From Thermodesulfobacteriota bacterium (GTDB lineage: Bacteria; Desulfobacterota; UBA8473): DNA of 64,000 nt. The stretch lies in the NCBI GenBank assembly GCA_040757775.1, contig JBFLWQ010000010.1, positions 1 through 64,000 on the forward strand, in the 5' to 3' direction. Below the pieces are notes generated by a model. The model did not search any database and had not been told where the DNA came from. It saw only the letters and a list, made by a program, of their open reading frames with translations. Shown piece after piece: positions 45,019 to 53,256 of this stretch; position 1 is the first letter of the stretch, and the number at the start of each line of letters is the position of its first letter. The position numbers and the translations under genes were made by a program.

Positions 45019-45819
45019 TCACTTAAAGCTATGCTCGTCATTGGGAAAGGCTTTGTTCTTTACCTCCGAGATATACTCTTTAACTGCCTTTGAGATTACC
45101 TCTTCCAAATTCACATATTTCTTTACAAACTTCGGTCGAAATTCACCAGACAGCCCTAATAAATCGTTGATCACCAAGACTTGACCATCACATTTTATGC
45201 CCGCTCCAATGCCTATGGTTGGAATTTTCAGCCTTTTGGTAATCTCTTCACCAAGTTGACTGGGGATCACCTCCAGGACAACGGAAAATGCCCCTGCCCT
45301 CTCAACTGCCAGGGCATCTGCCAGGAGTTTTTCTCTCTGTTTATCTTCTTTTCCTTGAACCCGATAGCCTCCCATTCTATGAACTGACTGGGGTGTTAAA
45401 CCAATATGTGCCATTACAGGTATGTCTATATCTGTAATAGCCTTGATGGTGTCCTCCATATTAGCCCCACCCTCAAGTTTTACAGCCTCAGCCCCACTCT
45501 CTTTTATCATCCTGCCCGCATTCCTCTTGGCATCCTCTATACTGGTCTGGTAAGACATAAACGGCATGTCTATGACAACGAGCGCATTTTTACAAGCCCT
45601 TGCAACTGCCTTGGTGTGGTGAATCATATCTCCGATAGATACCGGCAGGGTATTTGCCTGCCCCAGGACAACGTTGCCAACTGAGTCGCCAACCAATAAG
45701 ATATCCACTCCACAGGCATCGAGAATCCTGGCAGTAGGGTAATCATAAGCAGTAAGCATCGTTATCTTTTCCCCTTCATCTTTCATCCTTTGTAAGTCTA
45801 AGATCGTTATCTTTCCCAT
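45019..45819 (-). CDS. panB: 3-methyl-2-oxobutanoate hydroxymethyltransferase
   Basis: A 266-residue TIM-barrel enzyme that makes ketopantoate from 2-oxoisovalerate and methylene-tetrahydrofolate. Family motifs: [96 protein letters not shown]. First gene of panBCD, behind a structured leader with a terminator 20 bases before the start. RBS GGGGG is close to the ATG. Confidence 0.96.
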   Translation of the reverse strand: MGKITILDLQRMKDEGEKITMLTAYDYPTARILDACGVDILLVGDSVGNVVLGQANTLPVSIGDMIHHTKAVARACKNALVVIDMPFMSYQTSIEDAKRNAGRMIKESGAEAVKLEGGANMEDTIKAITDIDIPVMAHIGLTPQSVHRMGGYRVQGKEDKQREKLLADALAVERAGAFSVVLEVIPSQLGEEITKRLKIPTIGIGAGIKCDGQVLVINDLLGLSGEFRPKFVKKYVNLEEVISKAVKEYISEVKNKAFPNDEHSFK

Positions 45820-45839
45820 CTATACCCCCTAAGTTAAAA

Positions 45840-45874
45840 CAAAAAAGCCTTCTGGACTGAGTCCAGAAGGCTTT
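45840..45874 (-). terminator. Leader terminator (attenuator) ahead of panB
   Basis: On the minus strand AAAGCCTTCTGGAC and GTCCAGAAGGCTTT form a perfect 14-base stem around a three-base loop, followed by TTTTTT and more T's. It lies between the promoter and panB with no gene before it, so it can only stop transcription of the pan operon itself. Part of the stem (CTCAGTCCA) can pair instead with an upstream leader segment. Confidence 0.85.
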
Positions 45875-45879
45875 CTATC

Positions 45880-46012
45880 AATGGGCTAACGAATAGACCT
45901 AGGGGGAATTCCCCTGATCAACTATCCCATTTATCGACCCTATCGAAGTTCCTTCCGTCTCAGTCCAAATATATGGATCCAAGCGGGATAACAAATTGTT
46001 AAATCTTTTTAG
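45880..46012 (-). ncRNA. Structured pan operon leader, candidate riboswitch/pan-motif RNA
   Basis: From the promoter to the terminator the leader has three visible elements. (1) TGGACTGAG at 45960-45968 is complementary to CTCAGTCCA in the terminator loop side, and the following GGAAGG can pair with CCTTCT, which makes an antiterminator. (2) AATGGG (45926-45931) pairs with CCCATT (45880-45885), enclosing ATAG/CTAT and GGGG-AATT-CCCC. (3) The terminator follows directly. A conserved hairpin RNA called the pan motif has been reported ahead of panBCD in several phyla; whether this is a member was not tested. The ligand is unknown. Confidence 0.6.
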
Positions 46013-46019
46013 AAGGATA

Positions 46020-46048
46020 TTTTTAGCATATTAAACTAGTTGTGTCAA
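46020..46048 (-). promoter_or_regulatory. Sigma70 promoter of the panBCD operon
   Basis: On the minus strand TTGACA, 17 bases, then TAAAAA(T). The start near 46012 gives a leader of about 190 bases before panB. The same TTGACA-N17-TAAAAA arrangement precedes the B12 riboswitch at 56429. Confidence 0.7.
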
Positions 46049-46144
46049 GAATTTTTGGCTTGAAACAAAAAAAACTTGATTTTAATACTTCTTTCAACTA
46101 TAAAATTCACGTCTATAGTATAGAGGCTTACTTTCTGTTCTGTC

Positions 46145-46366
46145 ACTAAATAATTCACCCTGAAAAACGAAAAATTTCTTTTGAAGCGAACATGAGCAGG
46201 ATTTTTGGGGTACCCATCTTGACGAAGCGGAAGATAAGCATTTTCAGGTGGTTGATCCGCCAAAGGCGGAGAGTTCCTGAAAATGCCTGAAGCGAGTCAT
46301 ATATGGGTCAAAAATACTGCACCAGAGAGCGGAAAAGGGAATTTTTCAGGATGAACTAAATAATTC
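46145..46366. repeat. Nested-palindrome repeat, copy B, with direct-repeat flanks
   Basis: An element with terminal pair TTCACCCTGAAAAA (46154-46167) / TTTTTCAGGATGAA (46342-46355) and nested arms ATTTTTG..ACCCAT against ATGGGTCAAAAAT, GCATTTTCAGG against CCTGAAAATGC (11 bases perfect) and CCGCC-AAA-GGCGG. The 12-base word ACTAAATAATTC stands at both outer edges in direct orientation (46145-46156 and 46355-46366). It lies between the pan promoter and the ferredoxin gene. The remaining parts of this 629-base gap hold the pan leader and a plain AT-rich stretch at 46050-46144. Confidence 0.78.
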
Positions 46367-46448
46367 TGAGCGGAATAAACAAGGCTTCTTATAATATGAG
46401 ATATAAGTACTTTAAAGAGGCTGTTGAAAAAATTAACAAGGGGTTAAA

Positions 46449-46676
46449 ATGATGGCAAAAAGTAAAGGAGAAATAGCTATAAGCGAACAATTTTGTAAAG
46501 GGTGTGGATATTGTGCAGAGTTCTGCCCTAAAGACTGTGTCATTATGGGAGATAAATTTAGCGCCCAGGGATACCAATTACCGATCTTTGTAAATGAAGA
46601 ATGCTGCACAGCATGTGCCATATGTGGAAAGATGTGCCCAGAGAGTGCAATTGAAGTGTATAAATATATCTCTTAA
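46449..46676 (+). CDS. Two-cluster ferredoxin, KorD/OorD-like
   Basis: A 75-residue ferredoxin with motifs CKGCGYCAEFCPKDC and CTACAICGKMCPESA, each loading a 4Fe-4S cluster. The sequence between them (GDKFSAQGYQLPIFVNEECC) is typical of the delta subunit of 2-oxoacid:ferredoxin oxidoreductases. The alpha, beta and gamma genes do not follow; a LysR gene does. AAGGGG precedes two adjacent ATGs. It may be an orphan carrier or a leftover of a kor operon. Confidence 0.85.
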   Translation: MMAKSKGEIAISEQFCKGCGYCAEFCPKDCVIMGDKFSAQGYQLPIFVNEECCTACAICGKMCPESAIEVYKYIS

Positions 46677-46729
46677 CAGACAGTGAGTTTCATGGGATTT
46701 AACATCAGCCGCTGATGTTAACTGTCTGT
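46676..46729. promoter_or_regulatory. Long bipartite hairpin between ferredoxin and lysR genes
   Basis: ACAGACAG (46676-46683) pairs with CTGTCTGT (46722-46729) and, inside, TTAACATCAG (46699-46708) pairs with CTGATGTTAA (46712-46721) around CCG; a 15-base bulge lies on the 5' side. It begins in the ferredoxin stop codon. No T-tract follows, so it may be an RNA processing or stability element, or a LysR-type operator. Confidence 0.5.
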
Positions 46730-46778
46730 ATGGTTTAAAACCCCATAACCTCATTACTCCATAGTTACCTCTAATTTG

Positions 46779-47675
46779 ATGGATTTAAGACAATTGGATA
46801 TATTCTGTAAAGTTGTTGAACTGGGTAGCTTTTCAAAGGCAGGCGAAGCAACATACTTAACTCAACCTACCATCAGCGAACATATTAAATCTCTGGAGGA
46901 CCATCTGGATGCGAGACTTTTAGACAGGATGGGAAGAGAGGTTATCCCCACCAAAGCCGGAGAAATCTTATACAGGTATGCGAAGAAGATATTGGAACTG
47001 AGGGTTGAGGCTAAACAGGTCCTGGAAAATTTTTCGGGGAAAATGTCTGGTGACATTACTATCGGAGGAAGCAATATACCGGGAGAATACGTTTTGCCCT
47101 ATTTACTCGGCAAATTTAAGGATAATTATCCAAATATCTCTATATGCTTAATGATTGGGGATACAAAAGAAATTATAGACCAGGTAATTAATAATAGAAT
47201 CGAGATGGGTATTGTGGGGGCAAAAATTCAGGACAGAAGGCTTGAGTACAGTGAATTCATCAAGGATGAGCTGATCTTGGTTGTTCCTTCCTCCCACCCA
47301 TGGAAATCAAAAACCTCTGTAAGACCAGAGGAACTTAAAGACCAATCCTATATTTCAAGAGAAAGGGGATCTGGAACCCGTATAACCATTGAAAAAGCTT
47401 TCCATGATAGTGGAACTAATTTGAACACTCTAAAGGTTATAGCTGAAATGGGGAGTACCGAAGCAATTAGGCAAGGGATCAAGGCTGGAATCGGTATATC
47501 TATTCTCTCCAAGAGGGCAGTAGAGGACGAATTGAAACTTGGGGTACTCAAAGAAATCAGAGTCAAGGGTCTTAAATTAATTAGAAACTTTTATATTGTA
47601 TTTCATAAAGGAAGAACAAGGTCCCCTCTGTTAGAGGCATTTATTGGTTTCTTAATGGAAAACCATCCTATTTAG
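46779..47675 (+). CDS. LysR-family regulator, selenium-metabolism-associated type
   Basis: A 298-residue regulator with an N-terminal winged helix-turn-helix (DLRQLDIFCKVVELGSFSKAGEATYLTQPTISEHIKSLED) and a LysR substrate-binding domain (GDITIGGSNIPGEYVLPYLLGKF, GIVGAKIQDRRLEYSEF, GSTEAIRQGIKAGIGISILS). The combination YRYAKKIL.LR.EAKQ and GGS.IPGEY.LP matches the group annotated as selenium metabolism-associated LysR regulators in anaerobes; the effector is not known to me. ATG at 46779 (a TTG codon directly precedes it) with no good RBS. No sel gene is in the window. Confidence 0.85.
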   Translation: MDLRQLDIFCKVVELGSFSKAGEATYLTQPTISEHIKSLEDHLDARLLDRMGREVIPTKAGEILYRYAKKILELRVEAKQVLENFSGKMSGDITIGGSNIPGEYVLPYLLGKFKDNYPNISICLMIGDTKEIIDQVINNRIEMGIVGAKIQDRRLEYSEFIKDELILVVPSSHPWKSKTSVRPEELKDQSYISRERGSGTRITIEKAFHDSGTNLNTLKVIAEMGSTEAIRQGIKAGIGISILSKRAVEDELKLGVLKEIRVKGLKLIRNFYIVFHKGRTRSPLLEAFIGFLMENHPI

Positions 47676-48504
47676 CGGTTATATTCAAAGTCCTACCAAT
47701 CAGTCTGGATAGAAAAACCTCTTTTCCCATCACTTTATGCAGGTTTTTGATCTGGCTTTCTCACGGCATCCATATTGTGCCATAATGTCCCATTCTGGCG
47801 ATCTGTCCCACTTTTTGCCCCTTTCGCTTTAGCATCCCAATCGTTACTATCAAGCATAAGTGCAATACTGTCCCAATCTCAACCTCTTAATCTACAATCA
47901 AAGTATACCAATAATGTCATCAAAACCTTTACTATCAAGCCTGGGAAGGTTTTATAAACAAGTCTATCATTTTTGGTATGCTAATTGCAGGCTTTATAAG
48001 TTAAGTTTAAAAAGGTCAATAAGGTAAAATCATTCAAGGATAAACAAAAGGGATAACACATGGTAGCAGAAATAAAAAACAACAGAACATTTCCTGTGTT
48101 TTCAAAAAACTTAGCGCAACTCTTCGCACGGTTTGGAAAAAAGGCAAAGTTGTCTAAAGCCAATAATCGTAAATTTTTAGGGAGAAAGCGACCTGACTGG
48201 ATAGATATCCTAAAATAGCATAGTAAAGAGGTGGTAGCAGTCCACCTGTTAAAATACAAGTATACGGGGTGCACTTCCGATCTTCCTGTTCCAGTTATTC
48301 TCTCGCTGTATGTGAAATGCTGTATCGTTCTTATCTCCTGTTGATTTAGTGAATGTTCAAGTTGAAGCGAATGTTGAATTGCAAATTGCTGTGCGGTTTC
48401 TCTTTCTGGGCTAAAGTTATTATGCTGTTAAAAAATATTTTAACACTTAGTTGATTACTCCATGTTGATGTTAGGAAGGGCACCCCACATTTTTATTTTT
48501 TCTC
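47676..48504. other. 829-base gap with little coding signal
   Basis: No recognisable gene apart from one small frame at 48060. The left part (47750-47960) repeats short words: GTCCCA/TCCCA four times and TTACTATCAAGC twice (about 47841 and 47929), which suggests a decayed repeat or operator region. Longer frames in this gap show no family resemblance. The right end near 48480 is the 3' side of the tonB gene. Confidence 0.45.
48060..48218 (+). CDS. Possible 52-residue basic protein
   Basis: The frame starts MVAEIKNNRTFPVFSKNLAQ and ends GRKRPDWIDILK, with many lysines and arginines. AAGGGATA stands six to nine bases before the ATG. No homologue or domain is recognised and no neighbour suggests a role. 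It may be a true small protein or chance. Confidence 0.33.
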   Translation: MVAEIKNNRTFPVFSKNLAQLFARFGKKAKLSKANNRKFLGRKRPDWIDILK

Positions 48505-49458
48505 TCATCTCTCCAATTCAAACCTTATAGGAATGCTTGCCCAGACTTTAACACTAATGCCATTCAATGTGGCAGGCAAGAACTTCCAATTTTTTACAGC
48601 CTCTAAAGCAGACTCGTCTAGTGCCTTGTACCCAGAGGATCTTTTCACCTCTATCTTCCCTACTCCCCCATCCCCCAAAACCTCCACTTTAAGTAAAACA
48701 ACCCCTTCCATCTTTCTTCTTATTGCTATCATTGGATACTGGGGTTTAGGATTCGCGATGAAAGAAGGGGCAGTACTCCGTAAAACTGGTTTTCGGCTAG
48801 ATAACGAGTAGCTAATTGGCATTCCACCTCGATTGATTCCTTCCTTCACCCCTTGCTCTCCGCCGAACTCTTCCTTGATGCCATAAAGAGCGTCTCCCTT
48901 TCTATCACTTAATTCCCTTACTCCTTGTTCTGGAAACCCCGGGTACCCTGTTTTTATTCTCTCATCAGGTTCGGAGAGACTTCCAACAATGCTGAGTTTG
49001 GGTTCAGGTTCAGAGCCAAATTCGGGCTTTGATTTATTTTGAGGCTTAGGTTCGGGTTTTGCCTCAGGCTCGGGAACTGCAATCCTTTCGTTTTCTATTT
49101 TAACCATCTTTGGGAAATTCTTGATGGGGTTAATAGGTTCAATTTTCCCAGCCTCTCTGTTTATCTGCTTTTTCCCTAATCCCAAAGGCTTCTCTGATGG
49201 AGATGAGACCAAACTAACAATATATATTTGGGGACAAGAGGTTCTCTTAATGTACAACGTTGAAGAAGCAATTATAAGGGCTATAATGGCTAGGTGGAGA
49301 AGAATTGATGGTATAATCATCTTCTCCAACCCTATTGAAGGGACGCCATTACAAAGAGTCTTATTGTTCAAAAGATTCATCTCTCTTTTTCCATGGGTTT
49401 GATAATCATACCTACTTACATAAGTCTTGTCTGCCTCTTCCCTCAACAAGTTGACCAT
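48505..49458 (-). CDS. tonB: TonB-family energy transducer
   Basis: A 317-residue protein with one membrane anchor (IIPSILLHLAIIALIIASSTLYI, about 48-70), a long Pro/Glu/Lys-rich periplasmic spacer (PEPEAKPEPKPQNKSKPEFGSEPEPK) and a C-terminal TonB domain (KPQYPMIAIRRKMEGVVLLKVEVLGDGGVGKIEVKRSSGYKALDESALEAVKNWKF). It couples the inner-membrane proton motive force to TonB-dependent receptors. As the last gene of the B12 operon it most likely serves the BtuB-like receptor. An internal ATG at residue 27 is also a possible start; the first 46 residues would be cytoplasmic. No exbB/exbD nearby. Confidence 0.88.
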   Translation of the reverse strand: MVNLLREEADKTYVSRYDYQTHGKREMNLLNNKTLCNGVPSIGLEKMIIPSILLHLAIIALIIASSTLYIKRTSCPQIYIVSLVSSPSEKPLGLGKKQINREAGKIEPINPIKNFPKMVKIENERIAVPEPEAKPEPKPQNKSKPEFGSEPEPKLSIVGSLSEPDERIKTGYPGFPEQGVRELSDRKGDALYGIKEEFGGEQGVKEGINRGGMPISYSLSSRKPVLRSTAPSFIANPKPQYPMIAIRRKMEGVVLLKVEVLGDGGVGKIEVKRSSGYKALDESALEAVKNWKFLPATLNGISVKVWASIPIRFELER

Positions 49459-49471
49459 CCAGCCTTACCTT

Positions 49472-51007
49472 TCACCTCAGACCTGCAATCCTGTAAAAGG
49501 TCTCCATATCGATATTTTTTCTGACAAGTGTTGCCAGCCTGTCGTATTGTGTCTCTTTAAACTCCTGGAAGTTGAAAGAAGTGTTTGTTTCTGATTCCCC
49601 TCTTGTAGCAATAGGAATGCCTTTTGCCAGTTTTATCCTTCTGATAAACTCCTCACGGAAACCATCATTGTCAAAGATACCGTGGATATATGTTCCCCAG
49701 ACTCTGCCGTTCTCAGATATAAATCCATCCGGAACCGAGATTGAGGAGCCGTCTCTCTCGACAATTTCAAGCATGCACCTTTCCTCATAGAAATCTGTCA
49801 GACCCATGTGTATTTCATAGCCTTTTAGTTCACCTGTATTTTTGAAAAACTGGTTTAAGGGATGGATTTTTGCACATACCTGAGATGTCACCTTTTCTTT
49901 TTCTATAGATGTTCTTACAGGCAAAAGACCAATTCCAGATATTTTGCTGAGAGAAGCTTCGATACAATAAGGATCCGCAATGTATTCACCAAGCATCTGA
50001 TAACCTCCGCAGACACCAACGACCGATCCACCCTTTTTATAGTGTCTGAGTATCTCTCCTGCATAGCCGAAATTGTACAGGTAGTTAAGGTCATCAATGG
50101 TGTTTTTGCTCCCTGGTATGATAATCACATCTACGTCCCCAATACACTCACCATGACTAACATATCTTAGGTTGATATCGGGCTCTTTTTCAAATGGATC
50201 AAAATCTGTAAAATTCGAGATATGGGGAAGATATATGACCGCTATATCAACCTTTCCGTTCTTGTTTGAAGTTATTAATCTTTCTAGTGATACGCTGTCT
50301 TCCTCCTGGATATAAATGTCTTTAAAATAGGGTATAGTACCTAATACCGGGACCCCCGTTCTTTTTTCTAAAAAATCGAGTCCTGGTTTCAAAAGGGAGA
50401 TATCACCCCTAAACTTGTTTATGATAAAACCCTTAACCCTTCGCCTCTCTTCTTCGGCAAGTAGTTCCATAGTACCAATAATGGAGGCAAATACCCCTCC
50501 TCTGTCTACGTCCCCTGCCAGTACCACAGGGCAGTCCGCAATTTCAGCCATTCCCATGTTAGCTATATCATTTTCCCGGAGGTTTATCTCCGCAGGAGAT
50601 CCCGCTCCTTCTATTACTATAAAGTCGTATTTCTCCCTCAACTTCCTGAAGCTCTCCCTGACAAACCCAAGGGCATCTTTTTTGAAACTATGATACAGGC
50701 ATGCAGACATATTTTTGTAAACCCTTCCATGAATTATTATCTGAGCCCCGATATCCGTATTAGGCTTTATCAATATAGGATTCATATCAACCTCTGGCTC
50801 CAACCCGGCGGCTTCTGCCTGTACGACCTGCGCCCTTCCCATTTCTCTCCCGTCCTTGGTGATAAAAGAGTTTAGTGCCATATTCTGGGCCTTGAAGGGC
50901 GCTACATTATACCCATCCTGTCTGAGTATCCGGCAGAATGCGGCAACCAGAACACTCTTTCCAACGTGTGATGCCGTTCCCTGAACCATCAAGGATCTGG
51001 ATTTCAT
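49472..51007 (-). CDS. cobQ: Cobyric acid synthase
   Basis: A 511-residue glutamine amidotransferase that amidates side chains b, d, e and g of the corrin ring. The N-terminal domain has the P-loop VQGTASHVGKSVLVAAFCRIL and the CobQ box AGLEPEVDMNPILIKP; the C-terminal class I glutaminase has the nucleophile in GVCGGYQMLG and the catalytic His in YIHGIFDN. The ATG at 51007 is preferred over a TTG three codons earlier. It lies between btuB and tonB, 14 bases from tonB, which points to corrinoid uptake with partial synthesis or remodelling. Other cob genes are absent here. Confidence 0.95.
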   Translation of the reverse strand: MKSRSLMVQGTASHVGKSVLVAAFCRILRQDGYNVAPFKAQNMALNSFITKDGREMGRAQVVQAEAAGLEPEVDMNPILIKPNTDIGAQIIIHGRVYKNMSACLYHSFKKDALGFVRESFRKLREKYDFIVIEGAGSPAEINLRENDIANMGMAEIADCPVVLAGDVDRGGVFASIIGTMELLAEEERRRVKGFIINKFRGDISLLKPGLDFLEKRTGVPVLGTIPYFKDIYIQEEDSVSLERLITSNKNGKVDIAVIYLPHISNFTDFDPFEKEPDINLRYVSHGECIGDVDVIIIPGSKNTIDDLNYLYNFGYAGEILRHYKKGGSVVGVCGGYQMLGEYIADPYCIEASLSKISGIGLLPVRTSIEKEKVTSQVCAKIHPLNQFFKNTGELKGYEIHMGLTDFYEERCMLEIVERDGSSISVPDGFISENGRVWGTYIHGIFDNDGFREEFIRRIKLAKGIPIATRGESETNTSFNFQEFKETQYDRLATLVRKNIDMETFYRIAGLR

Positions 51008-51063
51008 AGTTGTCAACCTACTATCTGATACCTGTTTTGTCTACGACTCGCGATTTACGATCA

Positions 51064-51126
51064 TAGATGGGTCAAAAAATTTCCGCCTGAGGCGGACTGA
51101 AGCGAAAAGGGATACTTTTTCAAAGC
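51064..51126. repeat. Half copy of the nested-palindrome repeat (copy D)
   Basis: ATAGATGGGTCAAAAAATTT, CCGCCTGAGGCGG and ACTGAAGCGAAAAGGGATACTTTTTCAA: the right end matches copy A base for base over TGAAGCGAAAAGGGATAC, but the left half is missing. It lies between the btuB stop and cobQ, inside the B12 operon. Confidence 0.7.
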
Positions 51127-51129
51127 TCT

Positions 51130-52983
51130 CTAAAATGTTATCTTGATTCCGCCATAGACCCCGATGCCTGGTTCTCCGTACTGATATACCGATTCGTAGT
51201 TTTGGTCTGTGATATTATCCACCCTTCCGAAGACCTGAAGGTGTTTGGTAATTTCATAAGACGCCGCTAAGTTCACAAGCGTATATTCAGGCATCTCAAG
51301 GGTATTGTCAGTGCTTCTATACCGCTTTCCCACATATTGAACATCAACATTCAGGTTTAATCCTTCCAGGGGGATCATGTTAAGGGCAACCCCCCCCTTA
51401 TGTCTTGGCCTGTATATCAAGTCTTTATCTGTCGTGTCGTCCTTTGCCTCGGTATAGGTGTAATTGACATCTAAGGTCAACCAGTCCAGTGGTTTAAAAG
51501 AGACCAATGTTTCCCAGCCCTTTGTCTTGACCTTACCAATGTTATAGTACTTCCATGTATCCCAATTCCAGTCAATCAACTCTCTGATCTCTGTGTGGAA
51601 GTATGTCACAGACAGCAGGACCTTTCTCCCGAAAAATTCCTGGTCTACACCCACATCGTAGCCTTTACTCTCCTCCGGTTTCAGGTTTTCATCACCGTAG
51701 GAAGAATAAAGCTGATATAGGGAGGGGGCATGGAATCCTGTTCCGTAACTTCCTCTTATCTTGGTGCCTGTCTCTTCATAGAGATAGGCAAGAGCACCCT
51801 TATATGTGTCCTCGCCACCAAAGGTCTGATGGTTATCATGCCGGGACCCTAAGGTGAAAGAGAGTCCTTTAAATGGGGTCAATTTGTTCTGGATAAAGAA
51901 GCTTTTTGTATCAACCTTCTTCTCAGAGATATTCCCCCACACACTCTCGAGATCCCCGCTTTCTTCCTGATAATCGAATCCCGCAGAGATGGTATCCTTG
52001 TCTTTGATAAAGAAATTGTGCTGCCATGACGCCAGGTTTGTTGTCCCTTTATAGGTCTCATCAAAAGAGCCATTGGCTGTATATTCCCTCTTTGTGCCTG
52101 TGGTGCCCAGCTTGACAACATGTTGCCACCATTCAAACAGGTTCTGATCGAAATTTGTAGAAATGCTGGTAATGCCAGTATCCTGAACCTTATCAGCATC
52201 AACTCCCGTGTCATCATAGTCCATCTTTGACTTAGAGTGGCGAACAGAGAAACCTGCCCTCACTGTTTCACTGATTTGGGCATCAAGCCGAGCAGAGGCA
52301 TTGGTACCGCGGTAGTAATCCGGTTCTGTATTTCCCATATCTCTGTCCGCCTTTGAGACCCCTTTGGTATCCGTACGTAATATAGAGGCAGAGTAACTTA
52401 CCTTATCATTTGATCCACTGACTCCTATCTTTTCTCTGAAGGTTTCAAAAGACCCCCCCTCTGCGGAAAGGTAAAATTCGGGCTTACCTTTACCCTTCTT
52501 GGTAATGACATTTATGACACCTCCAATAGCATCGGACCCATAAAGCACGCTTTGCATCCCTCTGACTACCTCTATTCTTTCGATGTTATCTGTAGATAAG
52601 TCAGAAATACTCATCTTTCCATCTGTGGCCATTGGATCCCCTACCTTCACTCCGTCAATCATAATCAATGTATGGGCAGTGTTAGTACCCCGCAGGTATA
52701 TAGATGCGGACCCTCCAAATTGACCGTACTGGGCAATAGAAACCCCTGGTACATCTCTGAGAACATCAATGACCGTTTTCGCCCCTTTTTTATGAATATC
52801 ATCCTCATTAACTACAGTAACCGAGTCAGGGGAGTATCTTAATGGCTCCTCCAACCTGCTGGCCGTTACGACCACTTCTTTCATCTCTACTTCCCCAGTT
52901 TTTTCCTCTGCACAAACCAGGGTGGACAATGACATAGACAAACATGCAAGTAATCCCACAATACAATTTAACAACATCTTCAT
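51130..52983 (-). CDS. btuB: TonB-dependent cobalamin receptor, BtuB-like
   Basis: A 617-residue outer-membrane receptor. It has a signal peptide (LLNCIVGLLACLSMSLSTLVCA), a TonB box-like MKEVVVTAS, the plug domain (DVLRDVPGVSIAQYG, IYLRGTNTAHTLIMIDG, IERIEVVRGMQSVLYGSDAIGGVINVITKKG) and a 22-strand barrel ending in GGIKITF with a terminal Phe. B12 as ligand is inferred from the cobalamin riboswitch directly upstream and btuFCD before it. RBS AAAGGAGG eight bases before the ATG. Confidence 0.92.
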   Translation of the reverse strand: MKMLLNCIVGLLACLSMSLSTLVCAEEKTGEVEMKEVVVTASRLEEPLRYSPDSVTVVNEDDIHKKGAKTVIDVLRDVPGVSIAQYGQFGGSASIYLRGTNTAHTLIMIDGVKVGDPMATDGKMSISDLSTDNIERIEVVRGMQSVLYGSDAIGGVINVITKKGKGKPEFYLSAEGGSFETFREKIGVSGSNDKVSYSASILRTDTKGVSKADRDMGNTEPDYYRGTNASARLDAQISETVRAGFSVRHSKSKMDYDDTGVDADKVQDTGITSISTNFDQNLFEWWQHVVKLGTTGTKREYTANGSFDETYKGTTNLASWQHNFFIKDKDTISAGFDYQEESGDLESVWGNISEKKVDTKSFFIQNKLTPFKGLSFTLGSRHDNHQTFGGEDTYKGALAYLYEETGTKIRGSYGTGFHAPSLYQLYSSYGDENLKPEESKGYDVGVDQEFFGRKVLLSVTYFHTEIRELIDWNWDTWKYYNIGKVKTKGWETLVSFKPLDWLTLDVNYTYTEAKDDTTDKDLIYRPRHKGGVALNMIPLEGLNLNVDVQYVGKRYRSTDNTLEMPEYTLVNLAASYEITKHLQVFGRVDNITDQNYESVYQYGEPGIGVYGGIKITF

Positions 52984-53029
52984 TTCCTAATCCTCCTTTT
53001 CCCCTCGGTCGGGATGTTTATTTGATCTG

Positions 53030-53256
53030 TCAAATAAGTCTCCTGGCTTACGGTTATGCCTAATCCCCATACCTTCCCGGCAGTTTTAAAACCACCAGTG
53101 GTTCAAAACAGTTAAAAGTTCAATGTTGCAGGTCAAAAGTATTTTGCTTTTTTATCCTTTTACTTTTAACTTTTCACTGTTGACTTTTAACTGTCTTTAT
53201 TGAGTTTCGTTCCGTCTACAGTTGCGGGGCAGCGTCGGCTTTTGACCGCCTTCCTT
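53030..53256 (-). ncRNA. Cobalamin riboswitch ahead of btuB, overlapping the btuD end
   Basis: On the minus strand the conserved blocks appear in order: GGAAGGCGGTCAAAAGCCG, GCTGCCCCGCAACTGTAGAC, GGAACGAAACTC, ACCACTGG, CTGCCGGGAAGG and AAGCCAGGAGAC (B12 box, usually AGTCAGGAGAC). The 5' part overlaps the last 40 bases of btuD: the codons AAPQL-stop are the riboswitch core. A variable arm (53098-53200) is expanded with CAGTTAAAAGT words in mirror orientation. Downstream TTATTTGA-CAGA-TCAAATAA and a short TCCC/GGGGA pair precede the RBS, with no T-tract, so control is probably at translation. Confidence 0.88.

Noticed and set aside
44678-45184. Plus-strand open frame of 168 codons across panC and panB
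   Set aside because: Both pan genes are certain on the minus strand; this is their shadow.
47775-47957. Sixty-codon frame in the gap after lysR
   Set aside because: No RBS, composition follows the repeated TCCCA words, no resemblance to known proteins.
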